Source: Bryopsis sp. KO-2023 (Eukaryota > Chlorophyta > Ulvophyceae > Bryopsidales > Bryopsidaceae). Taken from it: DNA of 64,000 nt. The stretch is taken from assembly GCA_030272585.1 (NCBI GenBank), contig BSYQ01000011.1, forward strand, positions 3,534,001 to 3,598,000, given 5' to 3'. Both the position numbers and the translations under genes were made by a program. Under the pieces are notes generated by a model that was given only the letters and a program-made list of their open reading frames with translations, was not told the origin of the DNA and did not search any database. Positions 21,890 through 34,323 of this stretch are shown in pieces (position 1 is the stretch's first letter; every line of letters begins with the position of its first letter).

Positions 21890-24470
21890 GTGCCTTGTAA
21901 CAACGTTTCCTGTTGTTTTTTTTCACATTAAATCGATGACAGCCACTTACCAAGTGATAGCTATCGCACATGCTTATGTTCATAGTGTGTATTAAAAAAA
22001 GAAAAAAGTGATAGTCAGGGGGACTGTCAATTGAAGTATTAATTGACTCACGGCAATGATATCAAGGCCAAGTAGAAAAGTAGAGACAGATTGGCCTAAT
22101 GCCGAAAAAAAAACAAAAAACAGATGTGCATTTCTGCAGACGAAAGTGTCACAGTCACCCAGACCAATTACAAAACAATTACCTTCACAAACCCAAATGT
22201 TCCCCTAATTACTCAAAAGAAAGCGACAATATTCATGAACCGTTCTGGGTTGAAAGAAAAAAGCCCAAGAGCACCATTCCGCTTGTTGTATCCTAGACTT
22301 TTGGAATTTTGGCTTTCATTTGGCCAGTCTTCGGCCACAATCACAGTGCGCGACAAGAGGCCGCCAATTTTGAACAAGCGGTTGATGAAAGTGAAAGGCA
22401 CAAACACCCACTCAAGATTCTCTGAGTACACAAGGGATTTCCCCCACACACTGAGCTTTCCACCCAAAGACAGACAGACGCATTGAAAAGCCACCCCCTT
22501 CCCACTTCCCCCTTCCAACAAACGAAAACAAAAAAACCTTGTTTACTTTTACTCTTTTGACTCCATTGATAGTTTGCCAAGCGTTGAAAGCTGAGAGAAA
22601 ATGGCTTCTTTGAGAGGGTGCAGTCACGTTGTGTCATGAGAGGAAGCAAGCGCATTCAAAATAAAACGACAGCCCTACGCGCACGCTCAGTTTTCCTTAC
22701 TTTCCCGCAGCCATAGCGCTGATGAGAGGCCAAATTGAGGCCACTTGAACGATTTGTACAAGATGGAATAAGCAGTGAAATTCTTTGAATTATGGTTGTG
22801 TCACAATATGTTTTTTGTTGCTGATCTGGGAAGGGGGGTGGGGGTGCAGGAGCTTAGAGCACAACTTATTCACACAAACGTTTTGATATAAAAATCAAAC
22901 TTTCGTCCAAAAGTCCCACCTAACAAGCAATTCCTCCGAAAATAAACAAGATACTTTGTTAACAACATAAACTACAGTGAATATATCCCTCTGCAACAGG
23001 GCCAAGCCACAACCATGCTCATCAAAAACAAAAACTCCACTATAATCTGGCACCCTCTTGAGTTTGCACCACGTCGGTTTTGGTGGTGTGATAGAAAAAA
23101 AATTGAGTCGATTAACCCCCTTTTAGCTAACAAAATCCACTCTCGTTGTAACCAAAAGAAAACTATCCCCCACAATCGACTTCAGCTACGAAAACTCAAG
23201 CCTTTGAACCCCCCCCTCCCCCTTTTCTGAAAAAAAAACCTCACAAAGTTCCCATGTGTGTTGATAGAACCCCTTATCCTTGGAAAATTTTGAAACAAAA
23301 ACTTCACTTTCGTTGACTTCTCTGTATTTTTTCGGGGGGGGGAGTTTGGGGATGTTTGAAGGTCGGTTTGAACATCATATACGTTTTTAAAATACTAGGA
23401 GTGCCTAGCATCGATCCACCCCCACGTCTCTCCAATCACACAAGGAAAAAAAAAAAAAGAATTTCCGTTATTGCACTCCCTCCGTGAAATAATATGTGTA
23501 TAAAAAAATTTGAAACTCGGAGTGCCGCCTTCATTATTGTTATTTTCCTCTCTTTTTTCCGATCCGCTCTTTTGTTTTCCTCCTTTTCTTTTTGTTTTGT
23601 TCCGATCGTCCCTCGAAAAAAACCCAACCTTTTTGTGATAGATAAATATGTGTTCACTTGGCCCTCCGAAAAGCAAAACCATTGCTTTGTTTTCCCCCAA
23701 GCATTTTTTTTTGATTGCCCTCCCCCCCCCCCCGCCCCGAAAAGAAAGAAAGAAAGAAAGAAACACACAAAACACACACACACTCGTCTTTTATTCTCTT
23801 ATCCTAGGTTTTTGATGAAATCGAAAGCCAGTGCGGCTTTCTTTTCACATGGGTATTTTTTTTTGTTCTTGTCTTCACCTCTTTTTCTTCCCAAGAAATA
23901 CAACATGTGAAGGAAAAATAGAATATGATAAATTTATGTATGCACCTGCAAGCATATCAATATATGTATGTATACGCATGCACAAACATACAACCTTGCC
24001 TACAGTAGGTTAATTTTATACTTTGCTGTGATCAAGGGTGCAGTCCGTTAACTCTGGACCTTCTGAATGAGTTTGCATCTACAGAACTCGCACGGTTAGG
24101 GATGGAAAATATTGGTCCATTGCCGGAGCCACCATGACCTACATACAGCAAAATAACCCCTCAACACACAGTTCACTGAAAGCTATCATCCTTGACGTAC
24201 TACATTTACCCCCCTCCTCAGAAAAAGACTACCCCAAGAACTGAGCCAAAACTTTGTATGGTTAAGTATTCATTTATTGAGAATATGGCCGTATGTCCAT
24301 TTGAGATCGACTCAACTCCCACCACTAGCAAATAGAAGCTCTCCATGCAAATTTTATTAGCCACTGCTGACTGGAATGCCAATACAATGTTGGCCACAGT
24401 CTCTAAATAACATTGCCCAATCGATATATCGATGTACCTCCCTGTTTCATATTTCTGTTCATCCCCCATC
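21890..24470. other. Gene-poor intergenic region
   Basis: No supported gene in 2.6 kb. A minus-strand frame at 22521-22213 (with WVFVPFTFINRLFKIGG) and another at 24430-24218 look somewhat protein-like, but no domain or linked exons could be shown. There are C-rich and A-rich homopolymers near 23207-23240 and 23725-23760, and an AAAG tetranucleotide run near 23742-23760. Confidence 0.4.
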
Positions 24471-26236
24471 TTACACACAACAATGTGAACTGAATTTTTC
24501 CTTCCCTGCACGTATGAGTTAACAAAATTTCAGCGACCAGGCAACCCACCTGTTCCCGAATGATCGGCTTGATTGGATCCATTATGATCCAAACTAGAGT
24601 ATTTGATGCCTGAATTTCCAGAATGGCCTCCACCCTTCCTACCCAGATTGGCACTTTCTATTGATGCCCTTCGTGGGGATGGCTTTGGCTCAAAGGAGTT
24701 TGGGGGGTGATCCGAACTGTGGGTGGAGCCTTCAATACCGACACCCAAGAAAGAACATCATTAGATATATGCCTGACCATCGATAGAAACACTTCGAGCT
24801 TTCCACATCACAAAAATCAAGCTTTTTCACCAAAACCAAGGATGCATTGGTTGGTGGCTCTTCGAAATTTTCACAACAGACAGCTTCGATCGCCCAGTCA
24901 TTGAATCAAGATGTAAACTCAGCCCACCGCCAGAAAGTCTTGAGAAGAAGTTCGAGAAGCGGGATCCCACATTGTTTGCAGGCTCACTCTTGACAGCACC
25001 CGACTGGGTGGGCTCACTGGCATGAGTTGCCCCAGTCGAATGTTCACCGCCCTTCGCTGAGCTCTTATCTTTCGAACCCCCATCATCATGCCATTCTGTG
25101 GTGCTGTGTCTGGATTTCTCCTTGGTAGCTTCGCCACCCTCCTTTTCTGTGGTTGTCGTGGTGTCTTCCTTTGCCTCAATATCCATGGATGGATCGCCCT
25201 GGTGGGACCAATCCTTCTCCTCTCCTGCTTTGGTGTTTTCCGAATCCTTGGAAGCTTGTTTGTGATTACCAGAACCAACCTTGTCTGATTTCGCCACATT
25301 TTCCTCTTGCCCAGACCAATCCCCAGCCGACTCTTTTGGTTGTTGCCCCTCCTTCCCACCCTGTGTCTCTTTGGAGGCTTCCTCGTGAGCATCCTGGTTT
25401 TGATTCTCTTCTGCCCCCTTTCCTTTCTGTGTGGGATTTGATTGTTCTGGTGAAGAATCATCCCCTGACTCACTTTCTGGGGATCCTTTTACTTCAGAGT
25501 CTTTTTTTCCAGGTGAGTGCTCTCGTTCCGAATCCGTCACCCCACCACTGTTTTCCCCTTCCCCATCGTCAGTGCTCTTCGAAGAGTCAGAGCCATACTC
25601 TGCGACGTCTACGGTCAATTCCCCACCCAAAAGCGAGCTCTCCGCGCCTTCCTCAGACTGGATCTTGAATTGGTCATTCGCAGGCTCTGTTCTCTCGTCC
25701 GTTTCCCGATACTGCCATCCTGAGAAGTCCAACACACTTGCAAAAGAAGGGATTTCTGGATTCCTATTGCTTGCAGGACCTTCAGGAGCCTCCGTAGAGT
25801 CAATGCCCTCGTCCACCGATCGCCCTGAGTCGCCATGGTTGCCGCTATCAGGAACTGGCGGGTCTTCTGCTGTTTTCTCGTTATCCTCCCCACCTGAACT
25901 CGCACCTGGTACAACCCCAATATAGATGCAGAACAGCAAGCATAGTCAGCAGCTGGGGGCTATGAAACTTGGTGACGTCTTCTGCGTCAGGAAAGCTTTT
26001 GGCGCTGGGTTTTGTCCGCGAAAGCAAGGGCCTTCCTATGGCAAGACGACCAATAGGACGAGCAGGAAAAGGAGGGTGCGGATTCGTTTCTTCCTGTATT
26101 GATTTTCCCTCAACTACAATATACGCTCGTCGAGAGCTATGTTACATAGCCGACCCCACTCACTCGGAGGCGTCGCCTCCACCCATGATAAAGAAAACAG
26201 AAGAAGTGCAGCCAAGCAGACCGCCCGTGTCTGCAT
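24471..26236 (-). CDS. Secreted acidic low-complexity protein
   Basis: Four exons: 26236-26164, 25905-24928, 24729-24550 and 24505-24471; phase agrees throughout and the product is about 421 aa. Exon 1 is a classic signal peptide, MQTRAVCLAALLLFSLSWVEA, cut before TPPS, with a strong GTGAGT donor. The large second exon is built of Ser, Glu, Asp, Lys, Gly and Thr with almost no hydrophobic residues, including TTTTTEKEGGEATKEK and many SE/SD pairs, so it should be disordered and heavily modified. A cell-wall, mucilage or mineral-associated matrix protein is plausible but not shown. The end of exon 2 and the short last exon are less sure; reading on in exon 2 reaches a stop at 24827. It lies directly downstream of, and on the same strand as, the receptor-like gene. 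Confidence 0.55.
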
Positions 26237-27599
26237 CCTACCAGCCCTGGGAACACCACCCACAGATTGTGGATTGGGTGTAGTCACTTTAATATCTGCA
26301 TGGTCTGTGGAGGCAAGGTTTTCAATCGAATCGGGGCTTTTCCAGCAGCCTTCTCGGCGAGAGCTTGAAACTCCCCTGGAACCTCAAGTTATCATTCAAA
26401 CAAGTATTTGATGGTGGTGGTCCGGACACCACCAGTCGCCGAAACGAGATCGTGGGGTGGGCAGCTTGGTTTGATATGCTTCCATTCTGGAACGTTTTCA
26501 CAGAGCCACCCCCAGAGTTCCGAAACGATCCCAACGAAAAATAACCCTCCCCCTTATTTTTTTACATCAGCATCCGTGTGTAACAGCCCCCCCTGTTAAA
26601 AAACACTCAAAACTTTTTACTGAAATCATGTCCATGACCGTCTTTCCACACTCTCCATTCTCATAAACCTCCCAACCAGTCAACGATTCATTTTCCTAAC
26701 GTTGATCACCACTATAAAAAAAAAAGTGCCTCATCCGCTAAACAACAACAAACAAAAGAAGCTGGGTTCGTTCCCACAAACCTCTCCATGCAAGGCTTAC
26801 AAATCCAGACACCTTCAACATGGCCTCTACCAATAACTCAACCCTTGTGGCACTCACACGATCGCTCAGATTTCGGAAAGCACCTTGTTCGATGATGTCC
26901 CCCGACGGAAAAAGAATAAAGGTACTAAAATCCATTTCAACTCAACATCACTCACATTTTTTTTTCTGTTCATCAGACTACACACATACAGATTTAGAAG
27001 AGACACAAAGTGTCCTATTCACTCCTCCGGTTGAAACATAGCTCAATCATCCCGAAGTGAAAATTAAAGAAGCCCTTCCCCCAATGGAAAAAATCGTTTC
27101 CTTTCTTTTTTTGCTCTTTTTCCTGGTTTTCCTTCACTTGTCTCCTCCTTTTCCCCCCATTTTTTTTTTTTCAATCATGACCCAAATTAGCAAACTGACC
27201 CCATCTGCGAAGTGTGTGTATTTTCCCCTCCCCCCATGATCCCCCTTTCCCTTCAGCCCCCAAAAAAGAAGCGAAAAAAAAAGAAAAAAAAGCAATACAT
27301 GCACACACAAACAACCCTTCGTCTGCACATGTCCATTGATTCGATCTTAACTCCACCCATGAGGGTAGAAACGAAAACTAAATACCAAATGAAGGCAACA
27401 CACACACACAAACAACAGCAAACAGGAACAACTGCTTCCCCATCCCCCCCTCCCTCCCTGCCCCTTCAAACTGAAAACTCACATTTTCGAAAAAAAAAGT
27501 ACAAAAGAAGTATAAAGAACAAGAAAAAAAACCCCTGAGCCCCCAGCAATATAAAAGCAAATACTGTGTGTGGGTTCTTCCTGTTTTTTTGTTTTGTTT
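26237..27599 (-). other. Possible 3' exons or 3' UTR of the receptor-like gene
   Basis: Minus-strand frames at about 26934-26840 (FILFPSGDIIEQGAFRNLSD, bordered by TTTTAG and a GTGTCT donor) and 26490-26322 (NGSISNQAAHPTISFRRL, ending in a stop) look like exons. They could extend the receptor-like protein beyond the stop at 27600, but I could not find a junction from its last exon with matching phase. The rest is C-rich and A-rich intron-like sequence. Confidence 0.3.
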
Positions 27600-30500
27600 T
27601 CAGACATGCGCCCAGATTTCGGATGGCTTCCTCCTACGGAGGACACCTTTCTGCATCCCCCTCATTGTACTGACCATTTTCCTGGTGGTTTTTTCTGCTT
27701 CTTGTTTGACGTATACCAGGGGGGGCAGCTCGACTCTGGGCACCGACCTGCCATGCAAACCTTTGTGCAGAGCCTTCACCATCCAGCGATCGAAATACTT
27801 CCTCTCCAAGTAAGGTTCGTAGCCCTTCAGATGCGTCATGATCGTCTTGAAAAACAAATGCGGACACCTCATTTCCTCCACCTGCTCCTTCAGGATTTCG
27901 AAAATCTCCAAGGACAGCAAAATGCGGTCAATAATGAGCGATAACATCGCTGCCCCCTCAGCCACCAGCATCGTGACCCCCACCCTGAACCTCAATTCCT
28001 CGTCATCTTCGTCGGCTTTTTTTATAAGGTAAAGCGACAAAGAGAAGGTGATGATGTCCGCCAATTCACCCAGGACTGCCACCACCATCTCAGCCCTTCG
28101 TACGAAAGGCAGCGAAATTCGAATGATGGCCATCATGGCAAGGGAGATCAACAGCAGCGCTATAATTTGTTCCTTGCTGTCTTCCGCATTGATTCCGCCG
28201 ACCAAACAGGCAATGAGGGTGCCTTTGGTGAAGTCTAAAATCGTCGTTACGATTTGAAGGTGATATCGGTGCAGTTTGAATTCTCCGGGAATTATGGTGA
28301 CCTCCGTGAATGGAATTTTCCCATGGAGGGTGAGGAGCGGGGTTTCTTTGCAAGGCAGCAAAACGCCCCTGTTGACTTTCCTGCTTTCCGGATCAATTTC
28401 GAAGGTTGCACCCCTGGATATGGGAAATACGCAGTAAATATGGAGCCAGAAAAGAAGAAAAAAAAAAAGGCCGGTTATTCCAGTGCTTCAAAAAAATGTT
28501 GAAAGAACTGGTGATTGAAAAAACTATTGATTCAACTGCTTACCCCCCCAAAAAAAATAGAAATTGAAAAGACTTGGAGCAACACTTGAATCGGCTTCCG
28601 CCATTAAAATAAAAAAAAACAATTTAAAAACAGGATTGAGTAACATTATAAAAAAAAACTTGGTAAAAAACGATACTTTTTCCCTGGCTAGTGAAAGCAA
28701 GATAGATGAACCTTGCGTGCGATTTCCCACCCTACTTGCGATACACTGGGCATCCCCTGTGGTCCATGAAGATGGGCCCATACTGAGCGATGAACGTCGA
28801 TTGTGGCTTGGTGACGACCCAGTCCCCCGGCGGCTGATGCTTCCCAAACAGCGTGGTGAAAACCAGAACGTCCAGCGCTTGGAGAGTTTTTCTATACCAC
28901 GACAGCTTCTCTCCCCCTTCCCCTTCTTCTTCTCCTTCCCCATCATCTGTTTTCACCTCATTTCTTTCCCCCGAATTTTCTTGTTCACGATACCCCTCTG
29001 TCGATTGCCCTTGCCTCTCCTCTTCGCTGTCCGACCCTTTCCGTTCAGCTTCTTGATGACCGTACAACCCCATTACCGTATTGTTGGGATCACCACTGTG
29101 TTCGCTGCTCGTCGCTGCCCTGCTGTTTTGCGATGCCCTCTCGGACGCATTGGGGTTTGTCCAATTGAAACTCTCCTTGTTCGAACCCAGCTTGAGGGAT
29201 TTCATCACTTTCTCAAGATCAGGGGGGGCCTCCTCTTCGTCCAGCACCATGTTGGCCATCCTCTCGGAGGGCTTCCTCCCATAAAAGTTGATATACAACA
29301 TGTACATATTCCACGTCAAGAATGCCACCGGGAAGGCGATCAAAATCCAAGTGCCCAGCAGGGCCTCCCCTGAAACATGCAACACATCGCACAAATTCAA
29401 ACAGGCAGGAGAGAGAGAAAGAGATCAAGAAAACGACTCGACTGACCTTGTGGAAATGCACCTTTCCATCTGATCAACCAAGGTTTTTAGTTCTTGATTT
29501 TTTCCAATACGGTGCAGAAAAAACAGGGGTGGGGGGAGCCGTATTGGAACTCAAAACGCTTCTGAGAGAAATAAGGCTGGATTTTTCATCGAGTTGAATT
29601 TATCCTACGTCTGGTTTCACGGAACAAGGAAGAGGCAGCTGCTGCGATCGCTGGCATTGCCCAGTAGGCGAACAGAATCTCGATTCGAGGTGGCTGGCAG
29701 AAATCCGGGACGGGCCACCTCTTCCACAGGCAAAGGCCTAGCGACGAGACGTGCAAAAAGAGAATCCCCAAAAAGATCACGGAGCCCCAGAAAAACACTC
29801 GATAAACCCATTCCAGCCCATCTTCGTCGTCTGCTTCAAGAATGCCTTGGATGGCCTGGATCAAGGAAAATTTTTATTTAAAACAAATCAAACTTTCTGT
29901 TTCTTCTTCTTTTTTTTTCAGCGTTTGCAACGCAGTGTTTGGACGTAAATTCCCATCACATGAATACAGCTTCTGCTTTTTTGTTTTTTTACCAGAAGTT
30001 GGTCAGCAATGTCCCCTTCCTCTTCTTCTTCTTCTTCCTCCTCCTCCTCCTCCTCCTCTACCTCCTCCTCTTGCACTCCGTTTTCTCCCTCTGTTCGGTT
30101 ATTTTGCCCTCCAGTTTCAAGCTGTTTCAGTTTTCGGCCAGTCCCACTTTCAGCCCGATTCAACAAGCGTCGTCTGTTCTCCGGATTCTGTCGAGAAAAA
30201 AAAAAAAAAGAAGGGGGAAAAACTCTTTAAATTCTTTATAATCTTTGAAATCTTTAGAACCTTTAAAGAAAAGGATTGAATCAACAAAAGGGCATACGAA
30301 AATCAAAAAATGAAATCCAAGAAGGGCACGAACTCATGTTCACTGGGGGAAGGGGGGTTGGAAATAGAAAGCAAGCCAGCACTGTAGAAAAGAACACAGA
30401 CACTAGCTGCAACAAGCTGGCCTAGAAGCGACACCTTGGATTGGCCGCCCTATATATGTGTGTCCACATGATTGCTTTGCTTTCATGGGTATGCTTACAA

Positions 30501-32861
30501 TCATCTGTTCTTCATTCTCTGCCACGCTCCTCTCACTCGTTTCAAAGGATTCCAGCACCACAATCTCCTCCGTCCCAGGTTCAACATCTCCCTCTGCATT
30601 CGACTACACAAGGAAAGAATGTCAGTCAGGTGTAGGTGTGTGTGTGGGGGGGGCAGTTTTCAATAGCACGAAGAACCCCCCAAATGTTGATTGCTATGCA
30701 ATGGTGCGAGGCTCAAGCAGCCCGTCCACTATCCAACATAAGCGCGACATGCCCTCATTTAACAGCTCATATTTATCTTTTCTTGAGGGGGTGGGGGATT
30801 CTTTCACTTCCCCCCAAAAAAAATAAAAATCAAAAATCAAGTTCAGATATCAACGAAAAAGGAGCGCTTACATCGGAGCCTGAGAAGGGGATGTCCATGT
30901 CCAATCCAGCCCAATTCAATTCCGAAGTGAAGCCCTGATAGTTCTCTGGCATTGCGCTGACAGCCATCATCCCAGTATAGAAGGTTTTCTGGGCAGACCC
31001 CAGCAGCTGGGTGGCTCCCCCTGCCCCAACTGTTGAGCAAAATGACGAACCATTCAGACACCCATAAACTCCCCAGGTTGGTGAATTTTCAGATCGTTGT
31101 CTGGAAGGACGGACCTCCCCCATGACTGTCCCAGAATATACAGCAGGATTTTGTCAAAATGAAAGGATCCAGGCAACCTACCCACAGTTATAGCAGTTGT
31201 CGCTGCGATTGCTGCTGTCACAGCTTTTCCCATCTTCTGGGCCGACTCTTTTCCCCTGGGCTCTTCCTTTTTTTTCTTCTCCTTCTTCAGCTTGACGACC
31301 CGACGCCTCAATCGATTTCTCCTCACTCTGCTGGACAGTTTCCTGACCGGAGTGAAACTTGCCGTGATTGCGTCCTGGACCTCGTTCCCAGCGTAGTCCG
31401 TGAAACTCCGTTCGTTTATTATCAGTTCGACATCTTTGGTAAAAGCCTCGGCGATTGCCTCCACGACTACTCTGGTTCCATGTTTTTTCAAAGCCATTGT
31501 CACGTTTCTAGCATTGGTCACCTCTATCACATTATTTAGATCAACTGCGGTCAGATCTTCGGAGCAGGCCTCCGATTGCTCCTCCATCTCGAATATGCTT
31601 CTACCGTTTTGCAGTTTCTCAATCAGCCTCCTTTGACACCTCCCCCTGTTCTCAGGGATCGGCACCACTTTCTCACTAAAATCAATGACAAATTTCACGA
31701 ATTGTCCTGCCAGCAGCCCCTTTTTCGCAGGCTTTGTTTGAAGTCTTTTCACTGTAGGAACTGTTGTATCCAGAACGACTTTTGCACATCGGGTGGTGCC
31801 GTTGATATCGGCTGTCACATCCAACAGGAAAGCTGGGGACGGCAGTGTCACATCAGCCTCCAGTCTTCGAATTTCTTGCGGACCCCTGGCATCGTACAGA
31901 TCGACATCCTCCTCAGAGGCAGTCTGATTTCTGCTGGGAGCCTCCCGAGCTCCTGACTCTGCAGGGTTTCTGGAGGGCTCTGGAACTGTGGTGTTCCCTT
32001 CTGGTTCAGCCAAAACGTCGGCAATTTGTTCGAGTTTGACCTGTACATTCAAAGCATGGGTCGACATTCACCACACATGCTGTCGGAAGTGATGTGCAGA
32101 ATGACAAGAGAAATCAGAAATACGGTGCCAACAGAACTCAAAGATTTTGCATCAGGATCTGGTTTTAAGACATCTGGTATCGGATATGCCACAACAAAAA
32201 GACAAAAAAAGGGTTATTCCTGAGGGAATTGAGATCAGCATTCCCACATCGATAGTAGAGCCGAAAGGCGGTAATGGCTGGTTGCTTCCTTCATCATCCA
32301 AGAGTTCAACCCACAGCACAATTTTTCTGGAGCTGGTTCGGATGAGCAGATCAGACGTGCATTGTTCCTCTGATGTGGTATTGGTGTAGAATCGAGGGAT
32401 TGCCCCGTTCACGGAATAAATCTTTCCTGTGGCCTGCCCAAAAGGCACAACGTCTCAACACTTCAGTTGCGCGGAGTAGAACATCAAAATCACCAAAATT
32501 TCCACCTGAATAGCAAACTGCCAGCGTTTTGGTTTTGGTTGTCGAGGCGCACCTCGACATGTAAAAAAACTGTTCCTTCGTATCGCTTACCTCGTTTTCA
32601 ACCAACACGCCTGTCAGCAGCGGAGATGGAAAGAGCACCGGCGTCTGGCAGCCTCCCCTCCAGACGGAAGCAAGTACAATCTGGAACCACAAACCCACCT
32701 CGTGAGACCTGCGCGCTTGTGACGCTACTACCTCGTCACACCCCGTTTCTATTTCCATGAAGCCAACCGTTTTTCCTTGCATACACACACGATACCCTAG
32801 ATGCTGTCGCGCTTACCACTATCAGCAAGAGCGAGCTCGCTCGAAAAGCCTCGGAAGCCAT
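27600..32861 (-). CDS. Large multi-pass receptor/channel-like protein with signal peptide
   Basis: Ten exons: 32861-32817, 32680-32591, 32433-32248, 32040-31182, 31029-30872, 30603-30499, 30187-29993, 29855-29621, 29369-28736 and 28413-27600; phases agree and the product is about 1106 aa. Exons 1-2 make a signal peptide, RASSLLLIV joined to IVLASVW. Residues 45-370 form an ectodomain with sequons (NTT, NGT, NQT, NVT) and beta-rich blocks such as VTLPSPAFLLDVTADI and KVVLDTTVPTVKRL, resembling Ig-like adhesin repeats. A basic Lys/Arg segment and a weak first span follow. Exon 7 encodes a run of about 20 Glu. Exons 8-10 carry about seven spans (FFWGSVIFLGILFLHV; EILFAYWAMPAIAAAAS; GTWILIAFPVAFLTW; IIALLLISLAMMAII and others). 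The WPVPDFCQPPRIEILF stretch recalls the membrane part of TRP-like/FLC-type protist proteins. Function as a surface receptor or channel is inferred. Confidence 0.62.
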
Positions 32862-34323
32862 TCTTGGCGCCAACACGGGGTCGCTACAGGAAATGGCCAA
32901 CTGAACTTACACGAAGAAGGTCACAGATGCTCCAACGCAGGGCGCGCACACCGCCTTCATTCCCAGCGACTCTCTCACACTGGCAAAAGGGCAAGCGTCA
33001 CGACACCAGGCGACAATATATTGTACAGTAATATCCCAAGGAGGAAAAAATATCGAAGACTGTCCGTACTGGTTGAGCCTACCTGTAAAAAAGCGAGCCC
33101 GTCGCCTTTCCACCTCCACAATATCCGCTGCTGCTGGCGATCGCGAAGGATGAGAAATAGTGATGGTGCTCGCTCGCCCACAAATTGTAGTCGATTTTTA
33201 TTTTTTTGAGTAGCTGGCGGAGCGCCCAGTTTTCCGTCGCCATCTGGAGCGCGTTGTGTCACGGAGTGCGTTCTGGTCACGATGACTGTGTTGGAGTTCG
33301 TGGTTGGAAATCTTACACATGTTGCCATTGGTCTTTGGTCCTGTGCTATTTTAATGGACCTGGGAAGGACAGATGTTGAAAAACATCAAAGCGAGTCATT
33401 TTGAGTGGTGGCGGAGAAGCCTCATGCAACCTTCGTGACTTGATATTCTTTCATTTCATTGCGTCTGGAATTATTCAGTGTCGTTTTTTGTGGCCACATC
33501 CAACAAAACAGTCAGTGGTTCTGCAGAACTCGCAACTGACACTATGTGTGTGTTACTTCGGCCATACAACAAACAGCATATCGAAGCTTGCAGAAAGACC
33601 TAGATACAACCAAGAAGAAGACTGTATCCTTGCTTCCAAGGATATCCGATCTGTACCATAAATAATCTCATTCGGTTGGGTCTGACACAACAAGTGAACA
33701 TAAAATCAATGTCGTGTTTGTGTGAAAAGCCACAAGTGAACAGCATGCAACCGGTTGGGATTGGCAGAGACATCCCAAGCGTCCATCTCGGTGCTCATCC
33801 CACTGCCAAGACAAGGGTGTGTTTAATGAAAGCGATTAAAACAAGGGGCCAACCCCCACTTCAAGGGTATAGGCACAAAGTTCCCCAACAATTCCTTGCA
33901 TCAGTTCTTTGCCTCAACCAGAATATTAGTCAAACAGCGTGAATTTACAAACTGATGGGCGGAAAACAGATTGGCAGTGGTGTTGAAAGGGAGACCTTTT
34001 TGCTTGAACCTGAAGCTTCCTGATTCCATTTTTTTTTTTTTTTAATTCTTTTTTTTGGGGGGGGGTATGCTGCACACACACAGCGAAGCAATTCACCAAA
34101 AACAAAACAAAAAAGGAGTCCCAAGACAAAAATCTTAAATGCAAAAATATAATACAAAACATCACCTGATCATTTCTCAGATCGCCTCTCTCTCTCTCTC
34201 TCCACCCCCACCCTCTTTGGAAAAAAAAACAACTCAGAAAAAACCATAAGAAAAAAAAGAAAGTTACTTTCAAAAAGACCCAGAGAAAATTAAAAATAAA
34301 CAATCAAAGCTGATGGAGCATGA
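32862..34323. other. Intergenic between two minus-strand genes
   Basis: Probably the promoter and 5' UTR of the receptor-like gene (left part) and the 3' flank of the fibrillin-like gene (right part). A minus-strand acceptor-like site (TTTTTTACAG near 33082-33091) suggests an intron in the 5' UTR. Long T and G runs lie near 34029-34066 and a CT run at 34188-34201. Confidence 0.35.

Noticed and set aside
28564-29373. Long plus-strand ORF opposite the receptor-like gene
   Set aside because: Shadow of exon 9 of the minus-strand gene; no domain.
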